DNA from: Nocardia cyriacigeorgica
GTDB lineage: Bacteria; Actinomycetota; Actinomycetes; Mycobacteriales; Mycobacteriaceae
Direction of reading: 5' to 3'
Assembly: GCF_010868145.1 (NCBI RefSeq)
Contig: NZ_JAAGUY010000008.1
Span: 1-64,000, forward strand
DNA: 64,000 nucleotides
The translations under genes were made by a program, and so were the position numbers. Position 1 is the first letter of the stretch, and the number at the start of each line of letters is the position of its first letter. Shown here piece by piece: positions 1-7,709 of this stretch. Below the pieces are notes generated by a model. That model was not told the DNA's origin. It ran no database searches and saw nothing but the letters and a program-made list of their open reading frames with translations.

Positions 1-95
1 CCCCCAACCCCACCCGGCGGGCTTCGCCCCCCGACCCCACTCGAATTCGACGTCTCGGGTTGCGGGCCATCCTGCGGGCTTCGCCTCCCAGGGGC
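1..95. repeat. Intergenic GCGGGCTTCGC palindromic repeats
   Basis: The element GCGGGCTTCGC occurs at 17-27 and 74-84, and again at 6878-6888. Each can fold into a short hairpin with stem GGGC/GCCC-like arms and a TTC loop. The flank of the first copy (CCCCACCC before it) is shared with the third. The copies lie only in gene-free DNA, so this looks like a dispersed intergenic repeat. It may also act as a terminator for the gene ending at 153. Confidence 0.5.
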
Positions 96-152
96 CTTAT
101 CTTGTGTTCGCCTACTCGCTGCCGCGACCCTTTCCATGGTCTGCTTGTGAGC

Positions 153-1640
153 TCAGCAATTCTCGCGTGGTGGGAGGCCCTGTGTCTCACACGAACGGTT
201 GCGGTATGTGGTCTCGACGAATTCGACGAATCGCTGGACATCCTGAAAAGTCGAGGCGATTCCGAAGGAGACTCGGAGAGCGCCGCCGGTGGGCAGGCCG
301 AGTTCGGTGATATACGCATTGATCGAGAGAGCCGACTTTCCGAACTGGCGGAGCAAGGATGGCCGACCGATGTCGAAGGCGGCCTCCCCAGCGCCGGGAT
401 TGCAGAAGCAGCCCGTGCGCAACGAATACCCTGCCGCCGAGGATTCTCGTGCGACCAGACGCTCATCAACGATGGCCCCGAAGGGGTCGAGGATATTCAG
501 CGCCACCGTCGCGCCGCGGTTGACCATATTGGGCGGCCCATAGATTCGGACCATGGAAGCCCCGTTGTCGTGCTGGAGCGACAGGAGCCGGTCCAGAAGC
601 CATCCGGTGAGGCAGCGGGTACGCCGATTGATCACATCGACGCCGACGCCGCGCAGCCAGCTGAGGCCATGCTCGATATCCGGTATGGCGAGGAAATTCA
701 CGGTGCCGTCCTCGAACTCGGCAGGTCCTGCGGCCGGTGCGTGCCAACCTCCCTGAACGCTGGCGGTCTGGATGGTCCCGCCGGAGAACCAGGGCCGCCG
801 CAGCCTGGACAATGCGTCGCGGCGGGCGATCAGACAGCCGACTCCGGTCGGATAGCCGAAAAGCTTGTACCAGCTCACGGGAACGAAATCGGCCCGGACG
901 GCGGCGAGGTCGAGCTCATGCGTCGGCAGATAGGCTGCCGCGTCCAGTAGGACATCGAAGCCATGCTCGTGTGCGATATCGACCCAGTCGAGCGGATGCT
1001 GAACACCGGTGAAATTGCTCTGCGCGGGATAGGCGAACAACCCACGGCTTCCTTCTCGGCCGCTCGCCACAGCCATCGACAGTGTTTCCCGCACCGTGCG
1101 GCGCTCCAGTGCCGCGCGGACGGCAGACCCGGCCACCCGTAGTTCGGAGCCCGCGATCGGGATGTATTCCGTTCGAGCACGCCGGGAGCGGGCGAATTCT
1201 CGAATTCCATTGACCGAATTATGGTTGTCGGCAGTCAGGACGAAACGTGTCGCTCGGCCGAAGGGATACGCTTCGCCGACCAATCGACAGGCCGCCGTGG
1301 CGTTCGCCGTGAAGATCACGGTGTAGTCCTGCGCGGGAGCGTTGAAATGGGCGAGCACGGACGCTCGAGCCGTCTCGACCCCGGCCGTCGCCGCCCGTGA
1401 GGTCGGGTTGTCCGAATGCGGATTTCCACGGCAGCCGGCAGAGATCCACTCGTGGTGTGCCTGATGTTGAGTGGTTGCGGCCAGCCCCGCGCCGGTGTAG
1501 TCGAGATAGACGTCCCGATTGCGATCCAGATACGCGTACTCGGTGGCCCGGAGGTCATCGAGCGCTGTTGTCGTGGCGTACTCCGGATAGTCGGCCAGAA
1601 AGTCCTGTGCGCTGACGGTACGCGCGACGTCTCCGCTCAT
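153..1640 (-). CDS. Aminotransferase class V, molybdenum-cofactor-sulfurase-like
   Basis: A 495-residue PLP-dependent class V aminotransferase / cysteine-desulfurase fold. The probable Schiff-base lysine is K259 in SWYKLFGYPTG and the PLP-contacting Asp is D233 in LLDAAAY. The segment RTGCFCNPG (Cys411, Cys413) matches the active-site cysteine region of eukaryotic-type molybdenum cofactor sulfurases (MOCOS/ABA3) better than that of IscS or SufS. There is no C-terminal MOSC domain. The expected chemistry is sulfur transfer from cysteine or a related C-S cleavage; the substrate is unknown. The start is ATG at 1640 with AAGGA six bases upstream. It is divergent from the His/Cys-rich gene at 2084, with 440 bases between them. 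An isopenicillin-epimerase-like role is an alternative. Confidence 0.85.
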   Translation of the reverse strand: MSGDVARTVSAQDFLADYPEYATTTALDDLRATEYAYLDRNRDVYLDYTGAGLAATTQHQAHHEWISAGCRGNPHSDNPTSRAATAGVETARASVLAHFNAPAQDYTVIFTANATAACRLVGEAYPFGRATRFVLTADNHNSVNGIREFARSRRARTEYIPIAGSELRVAGSAVRAALERRTVRETLSMAVASGREGSRGLFAYPAQSNFTGVQHPLDWVDIAHEHGFDVLLDAAAYLPTHELDLAAVRADFVPVSWYKLFGYPTGVGCLIARRDALSRLRRPWFSGGTIQTASVQGGWHAPAAGPAEFEDGTVNFLAIPDIEHGLSWLRGVGVDVINRRTRCLTGWLLDRLLSLQHDNGASMVRIYGPPNMVNRGATVALNILDPFGAIVDERLVARESSAAGYSLRTGCFCNPGAGEAAFDIGRPSLLRQFGKSALSINAYITELGLPTGGALRVSFGIASTFQDVQRFVEFVETTYRNRSCETQGLPPRENC

Positions 1641-2083
1641 AGCAAGTCCTTGTCTTGTCGTGTGAATCAGCGGTGGCTCGGTCGGCCCATCCGCATCCGT
1701 CGAGTCCTAGTCATCGTTGGCGGTTCTGCGACACGTAGTCTCCCTTCTTGGGGCACAAGATCTTTCGTCGCTGCCAACCAGCCAGATAACGAGACCTCCG
1801 ATTCCGTTGAGAGTCAAGCATCTTCCTACTTCGCAGCATCGTTCTGCTTGTCGGCAGATGCTGGATGCACCCTGAGCTTCTGCGACATGCGACCGACGAC
1901 CTGCTTCAAATGACACGTCAAATCGATTGAACCGCAACGCTGTTCACGCATAGATGCTCCCAGGAGTGGGAGCCCTCCAACCTTGACGGGTGATCTGCAA
2001 CACATCAAACTCTAGTTACTCCAGCACTTCTGGAGGCTTGTCGGCCGACATGGTGAGTTCTAAGCGAATCGAGGATTCGGATT
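1641..2083. other. Divergent intergenic region, no gene supported
   Basis: This 443-base gap between two divergent genes is visibly more AT-rich than its neighbours. The short open frames in it lack ribosome binding sites and recognisable content. It presumably holds the promoters of both genes; I could not assign definite -10/-35 boxes. Confidence 0.5.
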
Positions 2084-2443
2084 ATGACTACGAGTATCTC
2101 GGCCGTGTCGGCTGAAACCGAAGTACCTGCTGCGGATTTCGACACGAAACACCTCAAGGAGAACCTGCGCTGGGGCCACTTGTTCTGGCCCGGCTCCACA
2201 GCGTTGACCGAGGAGCAGATCGACGATCGAGTAGTTCGCTACCAGAAGTCGCTCGAGCGCTTCCGGGCCAGCGGGATGCAGGGCAATTACCTTCCCGACG
2301 ACCTGGAAGTCGACTCGGCATGGCATGCGCACCAGTGTGATCCGGTCGGTTACGCGGAGTTCTGTACCCGGTACTTCGGAGGCATTCTCGCCCACACAGT
2401 AACGCTGTGTGTCTGCAAGTTGGTCGATCTCGACCAGAAGTGA
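2084..2443 (+). CDS. Small His/Cys-rich protein with WHxHxC motif
   Basis: A 119-residue soluble protein of unknown function. The segment VDSAWHAHQCD (W80, H81, H83, C85), followed by C94 and FGG, resembles the WHxH....Y..FC...FG signature seen in glycine-rich-domain (DUF1399/GRDP-like) proteins, but only this part of such proteins is present. H81, H83, C85, C94, H104, C109 and C111 could form a metal site; this is inference. No signal peptide or membrane segment is visible. The start is ATG at 2084 with GAGG about nine bases upstream. A strong hairpin follows the stop codon. It sits between a divergent PLP enzyme and a methyltransferase, so a short peptide substrate of those enzymes is a speculative alternative. 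Confidence 0.7.
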   Translation: MTTSISAVSAETEVPAADFDTKHLKENLRWGHLFWPGSTALTEEQIDDRVVRYQKSLERFRASGMQGNYLPDDLEVDSAWHAHQCDPVGYAEFCTRYFGGILAHTVTLCVCKLVDLDQK

Positions 2444-2460
2444 TTCTCGCTTCGTGGTAG

Positions 2461-2500
2461 CCGTTCGGCGTAGCTCCCTGCTGGGGGCTGCGCCGAACGG
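2461..2500 (+). terminator. 18-bp stem hairpin terminator
   Basis: A near-perfect inverted repeat. Arms CCGTTCGGCG (2461-2470) and CGCCGAACGG (2491-2500) continue inward through AGC/GCT and CCC/GGG, with two G-T wobbles, to a TGCT loop, giving 18 paired bases. It begins 17 bases after the stop codon of the 119-aa gene. No T-tract follows, as is common in actinobacteria. It should separate that gene from the methyltransferase transcript. Confidence 0.8.
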
Positions 2501-2623
2501 TGCGATTATCTGACCGTACGTGCGTCCGGTGATGGCTGGACGGCTCACTGCTCGCGCGGGGCGATCGCATCGTTCCACATCCATGAATTGAAGTACGGCC
2601 ATGAAGTGTTCGAGGATCCAGCG

Positions 2624-3361
2624 ATGAAGATTCCGATTGAGCGAGAGAACTGGGCAGACGAGTTCTTCGACGAAGGTTTCCGCGAAACTTTCGACATCCT
2701 GGGAAGATACGACGACACCGATCGTGAGATCGAAGCGATTGTCGCATTGCTCCAATTGCCCCTCGGGGCGCGGATACTCGATGTCCCTTGCGGTTTCGGC
2801 CGTCACGCCGGGCCACTCAGTCGGCGCGGCTATCGAGTCATCGGTATCGATAGCTCGCTGAAACAGCTCGACGACGCCCGCCGTCGATATCCTGACTGCA
2901 CCTTCGTCCTGACCGATATGCGAACGCCACCCACAGGTCCATACGACGCAATTCTGAACCTGTGGACCAGCTTCGGCTTCTTTGACACCCGCGAGGAAGA
3001 CCTCGCCGCTCTCGCTGCCTGGGCCGAGGTTCTCGTGCCCGGGGGCAAGCTCGTCATGGAAATCGATACTCTCGAATACTTTGAGCGGCGTGCGCGCAAC
3101 GGCAACGAATTGATCAGTACGCAGCTGGTTCAACGGTTCGATCTCGTTGGTCACGCTCGATACGACTGGACCACTCAGGAGCTCGAGACTCACTGGAAAC
3201 GCCCCGGATGGTCCCGGCGGGGTCGGCTCCACATGTACTCCCGCCCACAACTCGAGACAGCAATCTACGAAGCCGGATTCGGCCACGTGGCATTCGCGGG
3301 AGACCTTCACGGCCGTCCGGTGGACCTGGACAGCAGAACCGTCATTGTGGCAACCAAGTAG
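2624..3361 (+). CDS. Class I SAM-dependent methyltransferase
   Basis: A Rossmann-fold methyltransferase of 245 residues. Motif I is ILDVPCGFGRHA, followed by an acidic ribose-binding strand end (VIGID), a motif-II-like TDMRTPPTGPYDAIL and LVPGGKLVMEID. The acceptor is unknown; DVPCGFGRH is typical of the Methyltransf_25/11-like small-molecule enzymes. I chose ATG at 2624 because GAGG precedes it by about eight bases. An in-frame TTG at 2588 would add 12 residues but has no binding site. The gene follows the hairpin after the His/Cys-rich gene and is probably transcribed separately. Confidence 0.88.
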   Translation: MKIPIERENWADEFFDEGFRETFDILGRYDDTDREIEAIVALLQLPLGARILDVPCGFGRHAGPLSRRGYRVIGIDSSLKQLDDARRRYPDCTFVLTDMRTPPTGPYDAILNLWTSFGFFDTREEDLAALAAWAEVLVPGGKLVMEIDTLEYFERRARNGNELISTQLVQRFDLVGHARYDWTTQELETHWKRPGWSRRGRLHMYSRPQLETAIYEAGFGHVAFAGDLHGRPVDLDSRTVIVATK

Positions 3362-3549
3362 CGCGGCGGTTTCGCAACGCCGACCGGCCGGTTGAGGGTG
3401 GCTGTGAATGAAATATGCAGCGGTTCAAAGCGTTTCAGCATCTTGGAAAGCGATCCTATGCTGATGGATAGCTCGCGCTGCTGATCGGATGGCCCTTCAG
3501 AGGCTGCGGTGAGCACCGACTGACGATGCCCACCAGCCCAGCTGATCGG

Positions 3550-4023
3550 CTACTTCTTCTCCACTGTCCTGGCGAGCAGGCCGAGCGAGGCTCGAAGTGC
3601 TGATTCAGGAAGAATCGGGAAGACTCCCATGTCGCGGTACTTCGCTGGGATCTGACTCCAGTCGTAGTACGACGTCACCGAGGTGCCGATCTCACTGGGT
3701 TCCACACGGTAGCCGTAGCGGTGTTCGATAGGCGGCACCTGGCCCTCTCGGGAGACTGTCCACGCGATATGGGTGTCCTTTTCGAAGTCGGTGATGGTCA
3801 CCGTGACGTCGTACTTTCCCATCTCGGGAAAGTCGTTGAGCGATTCACGATCCATCTGCACGACGAATTCGTCTCCGACGGCGGTGATGGTTTCGCCTGC
3901 TGCGGATTGCAGCATGCCCGTGCTGTCGATCGACACATGCCCTTCGGGCGAGCACAGCAGGGCGAAGATCTCGGTCGGCTGTGCCGCGATCTCCCGTCGG
4001 ACCTCGAACCGTTCTTCAGTCAT
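3550..4023 (-). CDS. SRPBCC (START/Bet v1-like) family protein
   Basis: A protein of about 157 residues with the polyketide cyclase/dehydrase (SRPBCC) pattern. It opens with EERFEVRREIAAQPTEIFALL, has a central conserved-Gly beta region, and ends in a long helix (ALRASLGLLARTVEKK). Members bind hydrophobic ligands; no ligand can be inferred here. I favour ATG at 4023 (MTEERF) because GAAG lies nine bases upstream; an in-frame ATG at 4032 would add three residues. It is convergent with the methyltransferase and lies just beyond the acyl-CoA ligase, on the same strand. Confidence 0.8.
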   Translation of the reverse strand: MTEERFEVRREIAAQPTEIFALLCSPEGHVSIDSTGMLQSAAGETITAVGDEFVVQMDRESLNDFPEMGKYDVTVTITDFEKDTHIAWTVSREGQVPPIEHRYGYRVEPSEIGTSVTSYYDWSQIPAKYRDMGVFPILPESALRASLGLLARTVEKK

Positions 4024-4158
4024 GGGATCCATCTTCGCACAATCGCCGACCTGCCGCTGATCGAATAGGGTGCCGAAAGGCTCGAAATATAGTTAGGTAC
4101 AACGTATTTCGATGAAGCAACGTCGCACTAGCCGGTCGTTCGAACTACTCCGGTCATG

Positions 4159-5679
4159 TCAGCCCATGCCGTGTCCGAGTGCACGTTTCAGGATCTCGCC
4201 GCTGCCCGCCTTGGGGAGATCATCGACGAACTCGACGATCCGCGGGCGCTTGTAGCCGGCAAGCCGACCTTCGAGCCAGCCGAGAAGTTCGGTCTCGTCG
4301 ATCTGCTGATCGTGTCGCAGCACCACGACCGCTTTCACCGTCTCACCCCAGTGCGGGTGGGGAACGCCGACGACGGCGGCCTCGAGCACCGCAGGGTGCG
4401 CACCGATCGCATTCTCGACCTCGACCGAGTAGATGTTCTCTCCGCCGACGATGATCATGTTCTTGAGCCGGTCGTGAACGTAGAGGAATCCGTCGTTGTC
4501 GACCATCCCGATATCGCCGGTGCGGAACCAGCCGTCCGCGGATATCGCGGCGGCGGTCTCCGCGGGTTTGTTCCAATATCCCGTGGTCAGTTGCGGCGTC
4601 CGCAGCCAGATCTCGCCGTCCTCACCTGTCCCCACGTCACGACCGGTGGAAACGTCGACGATCCTGCACTCGCAGCTGGGGTGGAGGCGGCCAACGCTAC
4701 CCGGATGCCGGTCGACCTCCCCGCTGCGCAGGACGGGCGCGACCGCCACGCCGGCACAGGTTTCGGTCAAGCCGTAACCCTGCGAAAAGCCGGTCTGCGG
4801 CAGCATCTCCATCGCCGCCTCGATCAGCGAACTGCTCGAGGGCGCGGAGCCGTAGATGATCACCTCGAGGCTGGACAGGTCGAAGGTCGCGGCGGCATTC
4901 TCGGCAACCAGACCGGCCAGCAGGGTCGGCACCATGCTGGTGTGGGTGACACCTCGGTCCTCGACGGCGTCGGCGATCGCGGCGACCGAGGACCCCGACG
5001 GAATGACCACCTCGCCGCCCAGGTGCACACAACACGTCACCGAGCTCATCCCGCTCATACGGAACATGGGCAGGGAGACCATGTACCTCATCTCCGGGTG
5101 CAGCGCCCAGGCTGCCGCGGCCTGCTGGGCCATCTCCCTCAGATTTCGCTCGACCAGCTGAATGCCCTTGGGCTCGCCGGTGGTGCCGGTCGTGTAGGCC
5201 AGCAGCACGAGGGAATCGTCGGATTGGTCGGCATCCGGCGCGTATCCGGAATCCCCTGCGGCATACCAGTGCTCGAAGCCGGAACCGTCGGGTCCGTCCA
5301 GCCGGACCACCGGGCATTGTGGGTCCGACTCCGATGCCAATTCCCGATCGGTGAAGAGCAGGGACGGGTCGCAGTCCTCCAGAACGGCTCGGAGCTCGCC
5401 CGCCGTCAGTCGCCAGTTCAGGCCGACCAGCACGATGCCGGCCCAGGAGGCGGCGTAGACGAGCTGGACGTAGGCCAGGTCGTTGTGCGCGAGCACCGCC
5501 ATCCGGTCTCCGCGGCGTAGACCGGCAGCGTGCAGCCGGTCCGCGATTCGCGCCACGTCCCGGGCGAACTCCGCATAGGTCTGCGCCCCCGCGGGCGCGC
5601 TGACCGCGCGGCATCCGGCGCGGTCCCGAGCATGCCCGACCACAATGCCGGCCAGAGTCTGCGGGTGAGGAACGGTCAT
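4159..5679 (-). CDS. AMP-forming acyl-CoA synthetase (FadD-like)
   Basis: A 506-residue member of the ANL superfamily. The ATP-binding loop YTTGTTGEPKG (about 162-172), the A5 motif YGLTETCAG, the A8 hinge DRLKNMIIVGGENIYSVEVE and the adenylation lysine (K498 in GEILKR) are all visible, so the enzyme looks intact. It should activate a fatty or aromatic acid to an acyl-adenylate and then to the CoA thioester. The substrate cannot be read from the sequence. The start is ATG at 5679 with AGGGAG six bases upstream. What looks like an acyl-CoA dehydrogenase remnant lies immediately upstream, which fits a former acyl-CoA catabolic cluster. Confidence 0.93.
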   Translation of the reverse strand: MTVPHPQTLAGIVVGHARDRAGCRAVSAPAGAQTYAEFARDVARIADRLHAAGLRRGDRMAVLAHNDLAYVQLVYAASWAGIVLVGLNWRLTAGELRAVLEDCDPSLLFTDRELASESDPQCPVVRLDGPDGSGFEHWYAAGDSGYAPDADQSDDSLVLLAYTTGTTGEPKGIQLVERNLREMAQQAAAAWALHPEMRYMVSLPMFRMSGMSSVTCCVHLGGEVVIPSGSSVAAIADAVEDRGVTHTSMVPTLLAGLVAENAAATFDLSSLEVIIYGSAPSSSSLIEAAMEMLPQTGFSQGYGLTETCAGVAVAPVLRSGEVDRHPGSVGRLHPSCECRIVDVSTGRDVGTGEDGEIWLRTPQLTTGYWNKPAETAAAISADGWFRTGDIGMVDNDGFLYVHDRLKNMIIVGGENIYSVEVENAIGAHPAVLEAAVVGVPHPHWGETVKAVVVLRHDQQIDETELLGWLEGRLAGYKRPRIVEFVDDLPKAGSGEILKRALGHGMG

Positions 5680-5712
5680 CGGCGTCTCCCTGGATGCTAA
5701 CCGCGCCTGCGG

Positions 5713-5850
5713 TCACCTGCCCGGCGTACCGGATGGTTGATGTCCCATGGGTGCCGGATCACGTGGCGAGCGGGGTTCGATCTCGTCGATGATGAACTGC
5801 CGTACCCAGGCGACCTCTCGGGCGAACTCCAACTCGGTCTCGAATGCCGA
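5713..5850 (-). pseudogene. Possible acyl-CoA dehydrogenase N-terminal remnant
   Basis: The minus-strand reading FETELEFAREVAWVRQFI followed by DEIEP resembles the first helix of FadE-type acyl-CoA dehydrogenases. After DEIEP the similarity stops, and the frame ends 18 codons later. There is no start codon in phase, and the frame overlaps no other supported gene. Its position next to an acyl-CoA ligase fits a decayed fadE. The homologous part is only about 25 residues, so a chance match is possible. Confidence 0.3.
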
Positions 5851-5960
5851 TCCCGAAGATGTTGCAGGACATAGTATCCGGGGCGCAATCGAGTTGTCAC
5901 GCGATTCGAAAGGACTCAATTCCACCTCCGCGGCCTCGGTGGAGCGCTTCGGAGCGCCGA

Positions 5961-6392
5961 TCAGGCGGCGAGCGGGCGGGCGGGCTCGCGGTGGCAGCGG
6001 CAGGACAATCGGCGGACATCCATGCCCAGTGGGGCCGCGGCGAAATAGACGATTCGGCGGTCCTGCTCCACCGCAGCCATCGCGGCCGGTGACGACACGA
6101 GGCAGTCGGCGGTGGCGGCCGATACCGGCTGCCACGGGCCGAAGCCGCGCGGAACGTCCGGGGGTGTCGGGAGTGGAGGAATATCCACCTTCTGGCGCAG
6201 CGCATCCGGAACGGGGAAATAGCAGTAGAACTCGGGCCGCAGACCGCTGGTGAGATCCTTCGCGATGGCTGTCGCCTGGTCGAAACTCGGGGCCGGGATG
6301 TATATCTGCGGATTGGCGCTCGGAATGACTGCCCACTGCCAGAGGGTGGTGGTGGCGTGCATCGCGATCTGAGTGCCCTGGTCGATGCTCAT
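5961..6392 (-). CDS. Hypothetical protein, coupled to small membrane protein
   Basis: A protein of 143 residues beginning MSIDQGTQIAMHATTTLWQW. It is rich in aromatic residues and proline in the middle (FYCYFPVPD, PPLPTPPDVP) and has no signal peptide, membrane segment or recognised domain. I chose ATG at 6392 because its ATGA overlaps the stop of the upstream small membrane protein gene and GGAG lies seven bases before it. The larger open frame starting at 6572 would run through that gene. The two are probably translationally coupled and act together; their function is unknown. Confidence 0.6.
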   Translation of the reverse strand: MSIDQGTQIAMHATTTLWQWAVIPSANPQIYIPAPSFDQATAIAKDLTSGLRPEFYCYFPVPDALRQKVDIPPLPTPPDVPRGFGPWQPVSAATADCLVSSPAAMAAVEQDRRIVYFAAAPLGMDVRRLSCRCHREPARPLAA

Positions 6393-6529
6393 GAGGTCGC
6401 TCCGGTGGCGATGGCGCCGAGCACGACGACGAACGCCATGACGGCCACGACCAGCAGCAGCGCGAAACCGAGGCTGTCGAGCAGGCGGGCGAGAGTGAAT
6501 CGGTGGTGTCGTTCGAAATGAATGTGCAT
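6389..6529 (-). CDS. Small single-pass membrane protein
   Basis: A 46-residue protein (MHIHFERHHRFTLARLLDSL...) with a His/Arg-rich N-terminus and one hydrophobic segment of about 25 residues (LGFALLLVVAVMAFVVVLGA). This predicts an N-in single-pass inner-membrane peptide. I chose the ATG at 6529 because GGAG stands nine bases upstream. Its stop overlaps the start of the 143-aa gene. No family was recognised. Confidence 0.55.
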   Translation of the reverse strand: MHIHFERHHRFTLARLLDSLGFALLLVVAVMAFVVVLGAIATGATS

Positions 6530-7100
6530 GATTTCCGGCTCCATCCGATGTCGGCCACGGTGTGCCGAACATCGTCGAGGCGACCGGTTCAACCGGTACT
6601 GGCTATTTGCCAGATGAATTCTATGAGCCATTTCTGGACGACTATTCCCACTGTTGGCTACATTGTGGTCTGGCCCAGGCGGGATTGTCAGCGAGCGGAA
6701 CATGTGGGTTGCCCACTAATAACGTGTTTGTCGTTGCGCTTGGAATAATTGAACTTCTGATCAGGTCGACGATCCTCTTCGTCTTGGCTCGGCAATCCAG
6801 GCGGGTGCTCGCCTAGGGCACTCGCCCCTATTTGTTGGGTTCCCCATGTTTGTGGGCGCAGCCCCATGCCCCACCCAGCGGGCTTCGCGCCCGGACTCCT
6901 GGTCGCGTGCCCGCGGTCATGGCCGTTCGGTCGCTACTGGGTTTCGCCAGACAGCTGTTGTGCTCCGGACACCTTTGCGTGGCAGGTTCCGCACTCCTCG
7001 AGCGGGCTGCGGTCGCTCGTCAGTATCTGCCGTCTCGAATCCGCGCCGTATCCTTGGCATCTAGTACCGCGCTCGCGCAAGTCTCCCAGCTCCGATCTGG
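6530..7100. other. Gene-poor intergenic stretch with hairpin
   Basis: About 570 bases without a supported gene. The right part of the first half (6590-6800) is AT-richer than the surroundings. A hairpin with arms GCGGGTGC and GCACTCGC (6801-6825, one G-T pair) is followed by CCCTATTTG and could be a plus-strand terminator. A dispersed GCGGGCTTCGC element is at 6878-6888. A plus-strand frame of 84 codons (6562-6816) ends in this hairpin, but it starts at GTG without a binding site. Confidence 0.5.
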
Positions 7101-7709
7101 TTATGGTTCGAGACCGGGGTGAGCAGCCAGCGCGACAGTCGCACCCAGGGTGAAAACGGCGGCCAGTAGGTTGCCGACAGCGAGGTTGGCGTACCGGTAC
7201 TTGCGACGGGCTACTCTCGCGTTTTCCCAAACCTGAGCCGCTAGGTTGTCGACAATACGTTCTGGATCACGACTCAATGCGACAAGTGCTTCGGTATAGC
7301 CGTCGCGGCCCAGGCTAACCGCCCCTGTAGTTTGACCGTCGTGTAGCGGACCGATGGAGGCCGCGGGAGGGCTGAGCCGGGGCCAGAGAACGCAGATCGC
7401 GAACAGGGCGGCAGTGATGACGAGGAAAGTGCAGATAGCGGCACTGGTGGCTAAGACGACATGATGCGGTTCGCGACCGGCGCGGACAACACTGAACAAC
7501 ACCTGACCGAGCACTCCCGCCGCTGCCAAGGTGGTGATGGCCTTGGTCTCGGCGTGTCTGATCTGAGCATGTACCAGTTCCAAAGTTCGCCAGGCGCTTT
7601 CGATGGCCTCGCGATGACCGGTTGCCCGATGGGCGAAATTCCGCGTGTCATCGGCCACCGATCTCACAATCGTCAAAAACCGCATTCGGAACGTCATTTC
7701 AGTCGACAT
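7101..7709 (-). CDS. PycTM-like (Pycsar effector family) membrane protein
   Basis: A 202-residue protein with an N-terminal helical segment (AWRTLELVHAQIRHAETKA) and three hydrophobic segments at about 58-76, 84-110 and 175-197. The helix ending in AETKA that runs straight into the first membrane segment is the hallmark of the PycTM/DUF5706 effector family, which permeabilises the inner membrane when it binds cyclic pyrimidine nucleotide. The start ATG at 7709 overlaps the preceding gene's stop, with GAGG nine bases upstream. It is the last gene of the cyclase unit, the expected place for the killing effector. A cyclic-nucleotide-regulated channel of another kind is possible. Confidence 0.78.
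   Translation of the reverse strand: MSTEMTFRMRFLTIVRSVADDTRNFAHRATGHREAIESAWRTLELVHAQIRHAETKAITTLAAAGVLGQVLFSVVRAGREPHHVVLATSAAICTFLVITAALFAICVLWPRLSPPAASIGPLHDGQTTGAVSLGRDGYTEALVALSRDPERIVDNLAAQVWENARVARRKYRYANLAVGNLLAAVFTLGATVALAAHPGLEP

Noticed and set aside
1416..1913. A 165-codon plus-strand frame across the start of the PLP enzyme gene
   Set aside because: Half of it is antisense to the PLP enzyme and the rest has no coding character.
4156..5520. A 454-codon plus-strand open frame opposite the acyl-CoA ligase
   Set aside because: It lies wholly antisense to an enzyme with every expected motif; its composition is the His/Arg/Gly-rich type produced by reading high-GC genes backwards.
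5713..6558. A 281-codon minus-strand frame covering the small-protein pair
   Set aside because: Overlaps the coupled 46-aa and 143-aa genes in another frame; only its last 45 codons look like real (remnant) coding sequence.
6562..6816. An 84-codon plus-strand frame with a hydrophobic C-terminus ending in a hairpin
   Set aside because: It starts at GTG without a ribosome binding site and resembles nothing known; kept only as part of the intergenic note.
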